Below are positions 35,005 through 43,647 of a DNA stretch of 61,627 bases, piece after piece. The notes below the pieces were generated by a model. That model was not told the DNA's origin and made no database searches. It saw nothing but the letters and a program-made list of their open reading frames with translations. The stretch's first letter is position 1. Each line of letters starts with the position of its first letter. The DNA lies in NCBI GenBank assembly GCA_964523295.1, contig CAZGAH010000014.1, positions 1 to 61,627 on the forward strand, given 5' to 3'. Source of the stretch: CAZGAH01 sp964523295. GTDB taxonomy: Bacteria > Desulfobacterota > Desulfovibrionia > Desulfovibrionales > Desulfovibrionaceae. The position numbers and the translations under genes are program-made.

Positions 35005-35337
35005 TCAGATCTTCGTCAGAATGAGCTTGCCATCCTGCGACGACAGCTCAAACTTGTCTCCGAGTTCGACCGGAAATGGCTCCAGCATCTTGGTGGTGAT
35101 CATGATGCCATTTTTCTTGCAAATGGGCCTGGTGGAGCGGGTCCTGGTCGACAGCCCCTTGACGGCGTAGAACTGCTTGTCCTCATTGATGAGTTTGAGA
35201 AGGTGTGCCTTGAAGGTCAACGGCGAAAGATCCAGTTCATGCTGGATTTCCGGAGCCGTCTTGTTCGCATTGATCAACGCTCTCAGTTTTTCCGGGTCAT
35301 ACTTCGATTTGTTTTTTGCCGCTGTGGAATCGCTCAT
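35005..35337 (-). CDS. Small DNA-binding regulator: HTH plus SpoVT/AbrB-like tail
   Basis: A 110-residue protein. Residues about 14-60 look like a winged or plain helix-turn-helix (L-R-A-L-I-N-A-N-K-T-A-P-E-I-Q-H-E-L). Residues 75-110 match a swapped-hairpin AbrB pattern (G-D-K-F-E-L-S-S-Q-D-G-K-L-I-L). The start at 35337 is preferred over 35385 because GAGGAAAG precedes it and the longer N-terminus would overlap the promoter start site. A consensus promoter and an upstream dyad suggest autoregulation. DNA around it is AT-rich. Target genes unknown. Confidence 0.7.
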   Translation of the reverse strand: MSDSTAAKNKSKYDPEKLRALINANKTAPEIQHELDLSPLTFKAHLLKLINEDKQFYAVKGLSTRTRSTRPICKKNGIMITTKMLEPFPVELGDKFELSSQDGKLILTKI

Positions 35338-35389
35338 TTTTCTTTCCTCGCTTCTGGTAGAATAGTTTTTGTCACAGACAATCACTCTG

Positions 35390-35417
35390 AATTTAACTCA
35401 TCGTTTGATTTTGTCAA
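35390..35417 (-). promoter_or_regulatory. Sigma70 promoter of the AbrB-like gene
   Basis: On the minus strand, perfect TTGACA (35417-35412), a 16-base spacer and TAAATT (35395-35390). A start near 35383 gives a 46-nt leader. Confidence 0.6.
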
Positions 35418-35450
35418 GCAAAAAAATGAAAAATAGTCGTGATATTTTTG

Positions 35451-35494
35451 CCATTCGATCATAGAGACTTCCTGCATGGATAATCATCGAATGG
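35451..35494. promoter_or_regulatory. Dyad (9-bp arms) upstream of the AbrB-like promoter
   Basis: CCATTCGAT at 35451-35459 and ATCGAATGG at 35486-35494 form a dyad with a 26-nt centre, just upstream of the -35 box. It is a candidate operator, possibly for the regulator itself. The rest of 35495-35675 shows nothing. Confidence 0.4.
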
Positions 35495-35675
35495 ACCGTC
35501 CAAAGCTATCATCGAGAACTCCGCCCTTGTCATTTCATCGTCTGTTTTAACGGTTGAGGCAAACGTGTCCATGGTTTTCAGCAAAATGATTCCGCAACCA
35601 GTCGGAATCATGAAGGAATCGAGACGGAGGAGGGTGAACCGGAATCAACGGAAGTCGCGTCGCGTGATATGGTGC

Positions 35676-36965
35676 TCAGGGCACGGCGTTACCGCCATTC
35701 GATGATTGCTCGTTGAGGGGCAGCAACCCGGGCAGGAGATGGAAGAAAAAGGCTATTTGCGGGTGCAGGAGCCCGTCGTAGACGATAAAATGGGCCAGGG
35801 CGGCGCTGAAGGGTAGCAGCAACGCGAGCGGCGGCGCTATCCGGCCGGCAGGGTGGCTGCGGACCTGGCGGATCAGGCCGATCAGAAGCCAAACGACCAC
35901 GACGCCGTAGAGCAGTGTCACCGGATAGCCCAGGCCGACGAGCAGCGTGAGTCCGATATTTTCGGAAACCGTGACGCGGCGCATGGTCCAGGCGAATGTC
36001 TCCTTGTCCACGTAGGGATAGGTTATCTCGTAGTCGCCAAGATAGCCATCGCGCGGGGAGCGCAACCCGATGCCGAAAAGGGGGTGCTTGTTGGCGATGT
36101 GCAGCGAGAAGGGGTAGTTCTCCAGTCGGTAGTACAGCGGTTCGCCGGCGAGTTGCATCCGCTTTTCCGGGAAGAAGTGAAAAAAGGCGAGGCCGATGAC
36201 GGCAATGCCGATCAGTGTCAGCAAAAAGGTACGCAGGCGGCACAGCCCCAGCAGCAGCGCAATCCCCCCGATTACGGCGGGCATGAGCACCGCGGAGCGC
36301 AGTCCGCTCAGAAAAAAGAAGACCAGGCTGAGCGCGAGCAGGAGCAGACCGACGAAGCGATGCGGGAATCGACGCGCGGCGATGAGTGACAGCGGCGCAA
36401 ACCAGAGTAGCAGCGTCAGCGTGACCTGCGGGTGCCTGGCCGCGTCGAAAAGGAAATGGACGTCGCCGTGCGCCAGGTAGCCGTAGAAGGTCAGCAGCAG
36501 AAAGAGCCCCAGCAGGAGCGCGCATAACCAGATATAGGCCGACTGACGGGCCGGCGTGTTCAGGATAATCCGGGCCGACCAGAACCCCGCCAGGCTGGAA
36601 AAGACGACGACCAGCGCACGCAGCACTGCTGCCGTGGCATACGGGCTCATCATGCCGCAAAGGACCGCCGCCAGCAGAAAGACAAGGGAGAGCACGAAGG
36701 CGGGAGAACGCATCCGGGCCAGACGGTTGCGCTCGGCCAGCCAGGCTGCGAGCAGCATCACCAGGCAGACCAGACCGCCAAAGAGGTTGACTTGGCTGCC
36801 CGGGACGATGATCGCATAGGGCTGGCGGATGACGCACCACCAAGTCGTAAAGGCCAGGAAAGCGAGCGCAAGGCGCTCGAAAGGACGGGCCAGGCCCCAG
36901 CAGGATTGCCAGGTTTCCACAGCCTCGGCGCGCAGTCGTACGATACGGGCGGACATTTTCGACAT
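35676..36965 (-). CDS. O-antigen ligase-like (Wzy/WaaL family) membrane protein
   Basis: A 429-residue polytopic inner-membrane protein with ten or more helices. A large periplasmic loop holds H-P-L-F-G-I-G, the short motif of the Wzy_C/O-antigen ligase family, which joins or polymerises lipid-linked sugar chains. The start at 36965 is chosen just before the first charged helix; no clear ribosome site is seen, and 36956 is also possible. It lies 110 nt after cheZ on the same strand, at the end of the minus-strand series from ileS. Whether it is a ligase or polymerase cannot be told. Confidence 0.8.
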   Translation of the reverse strand: MSKMSARIVRLRAEAVETWQSCWGLARPFERLALAFLAFTTWWCVIRQPYAIIVPGSQVNLFGGLVCLVMLLAAWLAERNRLARMRSPAFVLSLVFLLAAVLCGMMSPYATAAVLRALVVVFSSLAGFWSARIILNTPARQSAYIWLCALLLGLFLLLTFYGYLAHGDVHFLFDAARHPQVTLTLLLWFAPLSLIAARRFPHRFVGLLLLALSLVFFFLSGLRSAVLMPAVIGGIALLLGLCRLRTFLLTLIGIAVIGLAFFHFFPEKRMQLAGEPLYYRLENYPFSLHIANKHPLFGIGLRSPRDGYLGDYEITYPYVDKETFAWTMRRVTVSENIGLTLLVGLGYPVTLLYGVVVVWLLIGLIRQVRSHPAGRIAPPLALLLPFSAALAHFIVYDGLLHPQIAFFFHLLPGLLPLNEQSSNGGNAVP

Positions 36966-37075
36966 GAGGGGAAACTCGGGCGACAATCGGGACCTGACGT
37001 CGGGTGATCCGACCGCAACCGCCGGGGCGCACGAGCAGGCCTGCCCCGGCGATGCGGAATGTGCAGCCAAGGCGG

Positions 37076-37813
37076 TTATTCCAGCCCGAGCTGGGCGAGC
37101 ATGCCGTCGATGTCGTTCTGGGACACGCAGCTTTGCGGTCCGCGCAGATCGGTCACTTTCTGTCGGGCTTCGGCCTGGAGTACTTCGATGTCCTTTTCCG
37201 GCGCCTCTTCGCGGGCCTTGATGATGAGCCCGGTGGACATATAGATGTCGAAGACGATGCCCTCGATTTTCTTCAGCGCCTCAATGATCCGTTTGATGCG
37301 TTGCCCGGTGATGTCCTGAAAGCTGAGCGAGGTCATGATTTTGGTCAGGTTTTCGCCCAGTTCGTCGTTGATGCTGATGAGTTCGGTGATAGCAGGGTTG
37401 GACTTGCGGGTCTTGCGCAACGACGTAAGCATTTCGTTGGCCTTGTTCTGCAGCTCCAGATGTTGTTCAACCACGTCCATGATCTCGAAAGTGGCCTTTT
37501 CCGTGGTTTTCAGTATCTCGTCCAATTGCATGGAGGCTTCGGAGAACAGCTTGTCGGCCTGTTTCTGGTCCGGGGCCGCATGGCGCGAGCCTTCGGGCTT
37601 GGTGGCACTGGCGATTTCCTTGTAGATGTTTTGCAGGCCGAGCCGCATGTCGCCGCTGATGCGTCGATAAAACTCGCTTTCGACCAGGGCGCGGGTCAGA
37701 CTGTTGGTCAGCTCTCTTTCCACAATCTGGGTCAAGGCGTCCTTGATGCCTGAGACGACCTGAGCGGTGACTTTCTCCATTACCTGTTCCATCATGGCCT
37801 GCTGCGCTCCCAT
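37076..37813 (-). CDS. cheZ: Chemotaxis phosphatase CheZ
   Basis: A 245-residue, mostly helical protein. The catalytic segment L-S-F-Q-D-I-T-G-Q-R-I-K-R-I supplies the Asp and Gln that speed hydrolysis of CheY phosphate. The C-terminus S-Q-N-D-I-D-G-M-L-A-Q-L-G-L resembles the CheY-binding tail. AAGGAGG lies five bases before the ATG. It follows the PilZ gene by 31 nt, linking motility control and cyclic-di-GMP reading. The cheW gene at 1.5 kb is the only other core chemotaxis gene here. Confidence 0.88.
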   Translation of the reverse strand: MGAQQAMMEQVMEKVTAQVVSGIKDALTQIVERELTNSLTRALVESEFYRRISGDMRLGLQNIYKEIASATKPEGSRHAAPDQKQADKLFSEASMQLDEILKTTEKATFEIMDVVEQHLELQNKANEMLTSLRKTRKSNPAITELISINDELGENLTKIMTSLSFQDITGQRIKRIIEALKKIEGIVFDIYMSTGLIIKAREEAPEKDIEVLQAEARQKVTDLRGPQSCVSQNDIDGMLAQLGLE

Positions 37814-37844
37814 GTAAGCCTCCTTGCGAATGGGCGATCAGAGT

Positions 37845-38384
37845 TCAACCCCAACGTTTTTCCCGAATGCGGCGACGCTCTTCCTGCAATACAAACTGAA
37901 TGACGGCGTCCTGATCCTGTTCACGGATTCTGAGAAATTCCAAAGCCCAGACCGGCATGTCCGGCGCGTCGGACTCAGGGGGCAGCTGCCGGACGATCCT
38001 GCCCGTGGCGCCGGCCAGACGCATCGGCAACTGGTCGAGCACCAGGACAATTTCGACGCACTCCCCGTCCTGACGGGCTTCCTGGCTGCGAAACTGCACC
38101 CCGGCGCCGCTGACCTCGAGCACTTCGACCCGGAGCGGAAACTGCTCCTGCAGCTGATCCCGACTGAGCAGGCCGAGGATCATATCCAGCTTGTCGTTGA
38201 GTTCCTGAAGAAACAGCAGCAAGGGCTCAGGGAGCTGCATCCCGCGCGCGCTGAGCACCGGCGATTCGCTGCGCAGGCCGCCTTCACGGAACAGCGGCGG
38301 AGAATCGGGCGTGGGCAATAGCCGCATCCAACCCTGGATCCGCGTGCTTACCCGCGAGTAGGTGCGGTTTTCCTCCTCCCCCAT
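37845..38384 (-). CDS. PilZ-type cyclic-di-GMP-binding protein
   Basis: About 179 residues. The N-terminus R-T-Y-S-R-V-S-T-R, a helical part (L-L-L-F-L-Q-E-L-N-D-K-L-D-M-I-L) and a beta-rich C-terminus (F-P-L-R-V-E-V-L-E-V-S-G-A-G-V-Q-F) look like the deltaproteobacterial PilZ proteins paired with motility genes. The canonical R-x3-R binding motif is only loosely kept. Starts at GTG 38396 or 38393 or ATG 38384 are all possible; the upper two overlap the ferredoxin gene. It is directly upstream of cheZ, so a role in flagellar control is likely. Confidence 0.68.
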   Translation of the reverse strand: MGEEENRTYSRVSTRIQGWMRLLPTPDSPPLFREGGLRSESPVLSARGMQLPEPLLLFLQELNDKLDMILGLLSRDQLQEQFPLRVEVLEVSGAGVQFRSQEARQDGECVEIVLVLDQLPMRLAGATGRIVRQLPPESDAPDMPVWALEFLRIREQDQDAVIQFVLQEERRRIREKRWG

Positions 38385-38389
38385 GCCCC

Positions 38390-38829
38390 TCACCACTGCC
38401 CGTTTTCAACGTCCAGGATCATGGCCCGGACCGGACAGACCCGGACACAGAGCCCGCAGGCGGTGCAGCGCTCCATGTCGTAGACGACCAGACGCGTTGC
38501 CTTGTCCAGTCTCAGCGATTCGTTGGGACAAATGGCCGTACACATCCCGCACTGAATGCAGAGTTCGTCGTCCCGGAAGATTCTCTGGGCCACCGAGGAG
38601 GTCTTGATACCCTGTTCCTTGAGATAATTGATGCCCTTGATGCAATTTTCCTCGCACCCGGTCAGCTCGATGGTCATGTAGCCTTCGCGCCGGGGCGTAA
38701 TCTGGGCCTTGAGGATGTTGAAGGTGACGTCGAAGAGCCGGGTCAGATTGCAGACCACGGGTTTCTGCACCATATCCGGCGAAAGGTGAGAATGACGATT
38801 TTGCGATAGGCCTTGATCAGATCGGTCAT
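38390..38829 (-). pseudogene. NIL-domain ferredoxin with an apparent one-base deletion
   Basis: The product should be about 145 residues: an N-terminal NIL domain (F-D-V-T-F-N-I-L-K-A-Q-I-T-P) and two [4Fe-4S] clusters (C-I-Q-C-G-M-C-T-A-I-C-P; C-T-A-C-G-L-C-V-R-V-C-P). Proteins of this type act with COG1900/DUF39 enzymes in homocysteine synthesis in methanogens and sulfate reducers. The family N-terminus reads M-T-D-L-I-K-A-Y-R-K-I-V-I-L-T-F from the ATG at 38829, then breaks at AAA (38782-38784), where AAAA would restore S-P-D-M-V-Q. A substitute frame starts at 38845 but lacks the family N-terminus. Sequencing error or real damage cannot be told apart here. Confidence 0.75.
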
Positions 38830-38885
38830 GCGCCGGCACCTGCATTGCGAAGCGTATGAAGGCAAGCGTATGTCATGGTCGTCCC

Positions 38886-39641
38886 CTAGCGCGCGCTGCG
38901 CAGAAACTCATCCGCGCGTTTGGCTTCCGGAGTGTTGGGATACTTTTTGATCACGTCGGTGAGCACCAGCCGCCCGGCCTCCTTCTTGCCGATGATCACG
39001 AAGGAAATGCCCTGCTTGAGCAGCGCGGCCGGATACTTGGCGCTTTTGGGATACTTTCCGATGACTTCCTGATAGGCCAGTATCGCGTTGGGATAATCGC
39101 GCATTTGATAAAAGCATTCCCCGCGCCAGAACAAGGCGTTGGGCGCCAGTTGGTGCTTCTTGTACTTGTCGGAAAACTCCAGCCACAACGACTGCGCGCC
39201 CTGATAGTTCGAACGGTTGAACTCGGCCAGAGCCCGGTCGTACAAGTCCTTGGCCGGATCGCCGGCTTCCCCCGCCTGGGACTGCCCCCTCAGCTCGTCG
39301 TCTGCCGAACCAGGCGCGGCAGCCCCTTCCTTCTTTTCGCCATAGGGATTGATGCGTACGCCCGGCACTCCGCCATCTTCAGGGGGAATGCCCGCCGGCG
39401 GCGCAGTCGGAACCGACAGCTTGCGCTGCATGTCTTCAATTTTTCCTTCCAATGCGGCCACCTTGGACCGCAGCAGATCGATTTCCGCCCCATGATTCGC
39501 CAGCGTGTTGCGGGTTTCCTCCAGCGACGCCAGCCGCTGTTCCTGCACGTTGAGCGATCGCTGCTGGGCCGCGATATCTCCGGAAGTGGCGCAGGCAGCC
39601 GACAACACACAGAGGCAGAGGAGTAGCAGTGCATTTTTCAT
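38886..39641 (-). CDS. cpoB: Tol-Pal system lipoprotein CpoB (YbgF)
   Basis: A 251-residue envelope protein that coordinates cell-wall synthesis with outer-membrane constriction in division. A signal peptide ends at L-S-A-A-C17. A coiled coil (about 25-75) is followed by a linker and three TPR repeats from residue 130 (L-Y-D-R-A-L-A-E-F ... A-L-F-W-R-G-E-C-F-Y). E. coli CpoB lacks the lipid anchor; this one seems lipidated. GGGAG lies seven bases before the ATG. tol-pal genes are not adjacent. Confidence 0.88.
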   Translation of the reverse strand: MKNALLLLCLCVLSAACATSGDIAAQQRSLNVQEQRLASLEETRNTLANHGAEIDLLRSKVAALEGKIEDMQRKLSVPTAPPAGIPPEDGGVPGVRINPYGEKKEGAAAPGSADDELRGQSQAGEAGDPAKDLYDRALAEFNRSNYQGAQSLWLEFSDKYKKHQLAPNALFWRGECFYQMRDYPNAILAYQEVIGKYPKSAKYPAALLKQGISFVIIGKKEAGRLVLTDVIKKYPNTPEAKRADEFLRSAR

Positions 39642-39729
39642 AGGCGCTCCCGTTTACGTCCATGGTCTCCGCGTCGGGTGGCTATTCCCCGGCGCCGCGA
39701 TACCGTGACAGACGTTTGACGTTGATTCC

Positions 39730-39993
39730 TCAGGGTTTGTCGTTGACCGGGACGGCTCGGTCATACCTTCTGGACCGGCGAAAGCCGAAGAGCAGATAGG
39801 CCAGTCCTCCGAGAACGGGCACGAAGATACTCAGTCCCATCCAGATCATTTTCTCCGTATCGGAAGGAAATTGCCGGTAATAGGCATGCCAGATACTCCA
39901 CAGATTGGGCAAGATGGGAAGGGCCAGAAGGATGCCGTACAGCAGCATTTTTTCCGGCGGAAGGGTGCCGAGAACGGCCAGCTTCTCAAACAT
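39730..39993 (-). CDS. Small membrane protein, PLDc_N family
   Basis: An 87-residue protein with two membrane helices (residues about 16-32 and 48-66) and a basic C-terminus (F-G-F-R-R-S-R-R). L-P-N-L-W-S-I-W-H-A-Y and V-P-V-L-G-G-L-A-Y-L-L-F-G-F fit the PLDc_N domain, found alone or before phospholipase D domains; the role of the stand-alone form is unknown. The ATG at 39993 overlaps the lspA stop by eight bases (ATGTTTGA), with GGAG upstream. Confidence 0.82.
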   Translation of the reverse strand: MFEKLAVLGTLPPEKMLLYGILLALPILPNLWSIWHAYYRQFPSDTEKMIWMGLSIFVPVLGGLAYLLFGFRRSRRYDRAVPVNDKP

Positions 39994-40498
39994 GGCGGAT
40001 AGCTCCGGAATTCGCGGTTGCACTGCGACCGCGGCGGTAATAGGAAAGCAACACGAGTATCGCGCCGACGCTGATGGCGCTGTCGGCGACGTTAAAGGCC
40101 GGCCAGTGCCAGGCGCCGACGTAAACATCCAGAAAATCAATGACTTCGCCCAGGCGGATGCGATCAATCAGATTGCCTGATGCCCCGCCTGAAATCAAGC
40201 CCAGGCCGACCTGCAACAGTCGTTCGTTTTCTCCACTGCTCCTGACGATGTGGATGATGATGCCCAGCGCCAGCAGCGCGGTGACGATAAAAAACGTCTT
40301 CTGCCAGGTGATGTCCGCGCGGTTCAACAATCCGAAGGCCGCGCCGCGGTTGAGCACATAGACCAGATCGAAAAACGAGTCCACCACGGCAATACGTCCG
40401 TCCGGCGCCAGGGTCCGGACTACCCAGTACTTGCTGAGCTGGTCGGCGGCGACAACGAAAGCCGTCAGCAGCGTCACGAGCAGATAACGCGTACGCAT
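39986..40498 (-). CDS. lspA: Lipoprotein signal peptidase II
   Basis: A 170-residue aspartyl membrane protease that cleaves prolipoproteins after lipidation. Four helices are visible. The conserved N-R-G-A-A-F-G is near residue 50, and the catalytic aspartates sit in G-N-L-I-D-R-I and F-N-V-A-D-S-A-I. It starts six bases after the ileS stop. Its substrates here include CpoB and the lipoprotein at 2.1 kb. Confidence 0.97.
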   Translation of the reverse strand: MRTRYLLVTLLTAFVVAADQLSKYWVVRTLAPDGRIAVVDSFFDLVYVLNRGAAFGLLNRADITWQKTFFIVTALLALGIIIHIVRSSGENERLLQVGLGLISGGASGNLIDRIRLGEVIDFLDVYVGAWHWPAFNVADSAISVGAILVLLSYYRRGRSATANSGAIRHV

Positions 40499-40504
40499 AA
40501 TGCC

Positions 40505-43312
40505 TCAACCGCTCTGGCGCAGCGCAGCCAGGCAGCGCGGGCAGACGTCCGGCCAGGCGGGATCCGTGCCCAGTTCCTCGCTCATGACCCAGCAACGCTG
40601 GCATTTTTCTCCCGCGGCCTTGGATACCGCGATCTTCAGCCCGGTCAGCTGTTCCCCGCAGGCGCACCCCTCGGGCGCCGCGTCCGCGTCCTCAAGTGTC
40701 AGGCCGGAGACGATGAACGTTTCCTTCAAATCCGCACCCGAGGCGGCCAACGCGGCGCGCACATCGTCCGGAACGTACAGGGTGACGTGCGCCGAGAGCG
40801 AATGGCCGATCTCGCCGGACTGGCGAAAGGGCTCGATGGCCTTGGTCACTTCCGCGCGTACGGCCATGACCGTCTCCCAGGCCTCACGCTCGGCCTCGGT
40901 CAGCAGGTCCGCGGGCGGCAGCTCCGGCTCCAGGGCGAAAACAGTCGTTGCCTGAGGCTTGAGCCCGGCCGGAAGATGCCGGAAGACCTCCTCCGCCGTG
41001 AAGCTCAGCACCGGGGCCATGCCACGCAGGAGCAGCATGAGCATTTTCCACAGTGCGGTCTGGGCCGAACGGCGTTTGACGCCGTCTTTGGCCTCGACAT
41101 AGAGCCGGTCCTTGAGAATATCCAGATAAAAGGCGCTCAGCTCGGTGACGCAGTGGTTGTGCAGCGTATGGAATACGCGATGAAACTCGAACGCGTCGTA
41201 GGCCTTGCCGATGCGCTCGCACGAGCGCCAGGCCAGATCCAGGGCATAGCGGTCCAGCGACAGCATGGCCTCCGTCGGCAGGGCATCGGCGGCGCTGAAG
41301 TCGTCCAGATTTCCGAGCAGATAGCGACAGGTATTCCGGATGCGACGGTAGGCATCGACCAGGCGGCTGAGAATTTCGTCGGAAATGCGCACGTCTTCCT
41401 GGTAGTCCACGGAGGCAACCCACATGCGCAGGATCTCGGCGCCGAATTTATCGATGATTTCCTGCGGCGCGACGACGTTGCCCACGGATTTGGACATCTT
41501 TTTCCCTTCGCCGTCGACCACGTAGCCATGCGTGAGCACGGTCCGGTAGGGCGGCACGCCGCGCGTGCCCACGGCAGCGAGCAGGGAGCTGTGAAACCAG
41601 CCCCGATGCTGGTCCGAGCCCTCGAGATACAAATCGGCCGGGAAACTGCATTCGGGGCGCTTTTCCACCACCGCGGCAAAGCTCGTTCCGGAGTCGAACC
41701 AGACGTCGAGAATGTCGGTCTCCTTTTTCCAGCGCGCGGCGCCGCAATGCGGGCAGGTCAGGCCCGCGGGCGCCAGGGCCTCCAGCGGCGTGTCGAACCA
41801 GTAGTCGCAACCCGTGGGGTAGCTCTCGAAGCGGTCCACTACGGAGCGCACCCAGGCCGCGTCGTACCAGGCCGTGTCGCAGGCCTCGCAGAGCAGGGCC
41901 ACAATCGGCACGCCCCACATCCGCTGCCGCGAAATGCACCAGTCGGGCCGGTTGGCGATCATATTATGGATGCGTTCACGCCCCCAGGCCGGAATCCAGC
42001 GCACCTGGCCGTCGATGGCCTCGAGCGCGCGCGTGCGCAGGCCATTCGCCTCCATGGAGATGAACCACTGCGTGGTGGCCCGAAAGACGACCGGCTTCTT
42101 GCACCGCCAGCAATGCGGGTACGAGTGCGCGATCTTCCCCTGGGCCAGCAGATTTCCCCGCTCCTGCAGGATCTCGATGACTTTGGGATTGGCCTCGAAC
42201 ACGGTCAGACCGGCGAAAAATTCGACACTGTCCAGGAACCGGCCCTCGTCGGAGAGCGGCGAGAGTACCTCCAGGCCATAGCGCAGTCCGGTTTCGTAGT
42301 CCTCCTGCCCGTGTCCCGGGGCAGTATGCACGCAGCCCGCGCCAGCATCGAGCGTGACGTAGTCGGCCAGCACCAGCGGAGAACTCCGGTCGTAGAACGG
42401 ATGCCGGGCCTTCAGACCTTCCAGTGCCTGGCCCTTGACCGTATCGAGAACGCGGGCGTCGTCCCAGCCAAAGGCCGCCAGGCAGGCGTCCACGCGGTCC
42501 TTGGCCAGAATGAAGTACTCGCCGTGCCGCTCGACAAGCGCATAGTCGAATTCCGGATGTACGGCCACGGCCATGTTGTCCGGAATGGTCCAGGGCGTGG
42601 TGGTCCAGATGACGACGCTGGTGCGCGTGGCGTCGGCCTGGGGAAAAACAGCGCTCAGCGCCGGGTCAGGCAGGGGAAAACGGACAAAAATAGAGTGGGA
42701 GCCGTGATCCTTATATTCGACCTCAGCCTCGGCCAGGGCCGTCTGACAGGAGATGCACCAATGGATGGGCTTCTTGCTGCGCGTGACCGAACCCCGGGCC
42801 ATGAAATCGGCCAGCTCGCCCGCCGTTGCCGCCTCGTAGGCCGGATGCATGGTCAGATAAGGCTGGTCCCAGACGCCAAATACCCCCAACCGCTTGAACT
42901 CTTCGCGCTGAATATCCAGGTAGCTGGCGGCGTATTCGCGGCAGCGCTGGCGGATGGCCGTGGCCGGAAGGTCCTTGCCCCCAAGCTCGAGTTCAACCTT
43001 ATGCTCGATAGGCAGCCCGTGACAGTCCCACCCGGGGACATATTCGGCGCGTTGCCCGCGCATGTTGCGAGACTTGACCACGATATCCTTGAGCACCTTG
43101 TTCAGCGCCGTACCGAGGTGAATATGCCCGTTGGCATAGGGCGGCCCGTCGTGCAGGACATAGGCCTCCTTGCCGGCATTGGCGCCGATCATGGCCCCGT
43201 AGGCGTCGATCTCCTGCCAGAAACGCAACGTCTCCGGCTCATTGCGGGTCAGGTTGGCCTTCATGGGAAAGCTGGTCCTGGGAAGCTGCAAGGTCTTTTT
43301 GTAATCGCTCAT
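40505..43312 (-). CDS. ileS: Isoleucyl-tRNA synthetase
   Basis: A 935-residue class I synthetase. The ATP motif is P-Y-A-N-G-H-I-H-L-G near residue 57 and K-M-S-K-S is near 605. Editing-domain signatures (W-T-T-T-P-W-T-I-P) lie between. The C-terminal zinc finger has C-x2-C twice (C-Q-R-C and C-P-R-C), typical of the bacterial type. AGAGGAAA precedes the ATG. It heads a minus-strand operon running through lspA, cpoB and cheZ. Confidence 0.98.
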   Translation of the reverse strand: MSDYKKTLQLPRTSFPMKANLTRNEPETLRFWQEIDAYGAMIGANAGKEAYVLHDGPPYANGHIHLGTALNKVLKDIVVKSRNMRGQRAEYVPGWDCHGLPIEHKVELELGGKDLPATAIRQRCREYAASYLDIQREEFKRLGVFGVWDQPYLTMHPAYEAATAGELADFMARGSVTRSKKPIHWCISCQTALAEAEVEYKDHGSHSIFVRFPLPDPALSAVFPQADATRTSVVIWTTTPWTIPDNMAVAVHPEFDYALVERHGEYFILAKDRVDACLAAFGWDDARVLDTVKGQALEGLKARHPFYDRSSPLVLADYVTLDAGAGCVHTAPGHGQEDYETGLRYGLEVLSPLSDEGRFLDSVEFFAGLTVFEANPKVIEILQERGNLLAQGKIAHSYPHCWRCKKPVVFRATTQWFISMEANGLRTRALEAIDGQVRWIPAWGRERIHNMIANRPDWCISRQRMWGVPIVALLCEACDTAWYDAAWVRSVVDRFESYPTGCDYWFDTPLEALAPAGLTCPHCGAARWKKETDILDVWFDSGTSFAAVVEKRPECSFPADLYLEGSDQHRGWFHSSLLAAVGTRGVPPYRTVLTHGYVVDGEGKKMSKSVGNVVAPQEIIDKFGAEILRMWVASVDYQEDVRISDEILSRLVDAYRRIRNTCRYLLGNLDDFSAADALPTEAMLSLDRYALDLAWRSCERIGKAYDAFEFHRVFHTLHNHCVTELSAFYLDILKDRLYVEAKDGVKRRSAQTALWKMLMLLLRGMAPVLSFTAEEVFRHLPAGLKPQATTVFALEPELPPADLLTEAEREAWETVMAVRAEVTKAIEPFRQSGEIGHSLSAHVTLYVPDDVRAALAASGADLKETFIVSGLTLEDADAAPEGCACGEQLTGLKIAVSKAAGEKCQRCWVMSEELGTDPAWPDVCPRCLAALRQSG

Positions 43313-43647
43313 CGTTTCCTCTGAACGCCGTCAAGCCGCGGCGAAAGGCGAAAGGTGACAACGAAGAAAAGTGAAACAACACGCGCCGGATGTCAAGACG
43401 TTGAACGCGTCAGGAAACCAACTAGGCCATGACAACGCGGATGGGGGCGTCGAAGAAAAAAGTACAGGAAGACTGTGCCTGCCAGACAATGAAGGCTCCA
43501 CGACGCCCCCGGCCTGCGCCTTTCCGGATGCCCGGAAAGGCGCAGGCCGGGGATGTTCGTCCGGACATCCATGCGCTGTTGACATTTGTCCTTCCTCACC
43601 CCAGAGGAGTGTCACCAACGCGCATTCGATCAATCCAAGGAACGCTC
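43313..43647. other. Divergent intergenic region upstream of ileS and a membrane-protein gene
   Basis: On the minus strand a perfect TTGACA (43396-43391) lies about 80 nt before ileS, but its -10 is poor. The region also holds the long hairpin at 43507-43552. No gene is seen. Confidence 0.5.
43507..43552. repeat. Perfect 21-bp inverted repeat hairpin
   Basis: Left arm 43507-43527 (CCCCGGCCTGCGCC...) and right arm 43532-43552 are exact complements around ATGC. No T-run follows. It lies between divergent genes, so it is not an ordinary terminator of either. Confidence 0.9.

Noticed and set aside
40250..43324. A 1024-codon open frame antisense to ileS
   Set aside because: It mirrors ileS over its whole length, has low-complexity Arg/Gly/Gln-rich content and no ribosome site. 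It is a by-product of GC-rich codon use.
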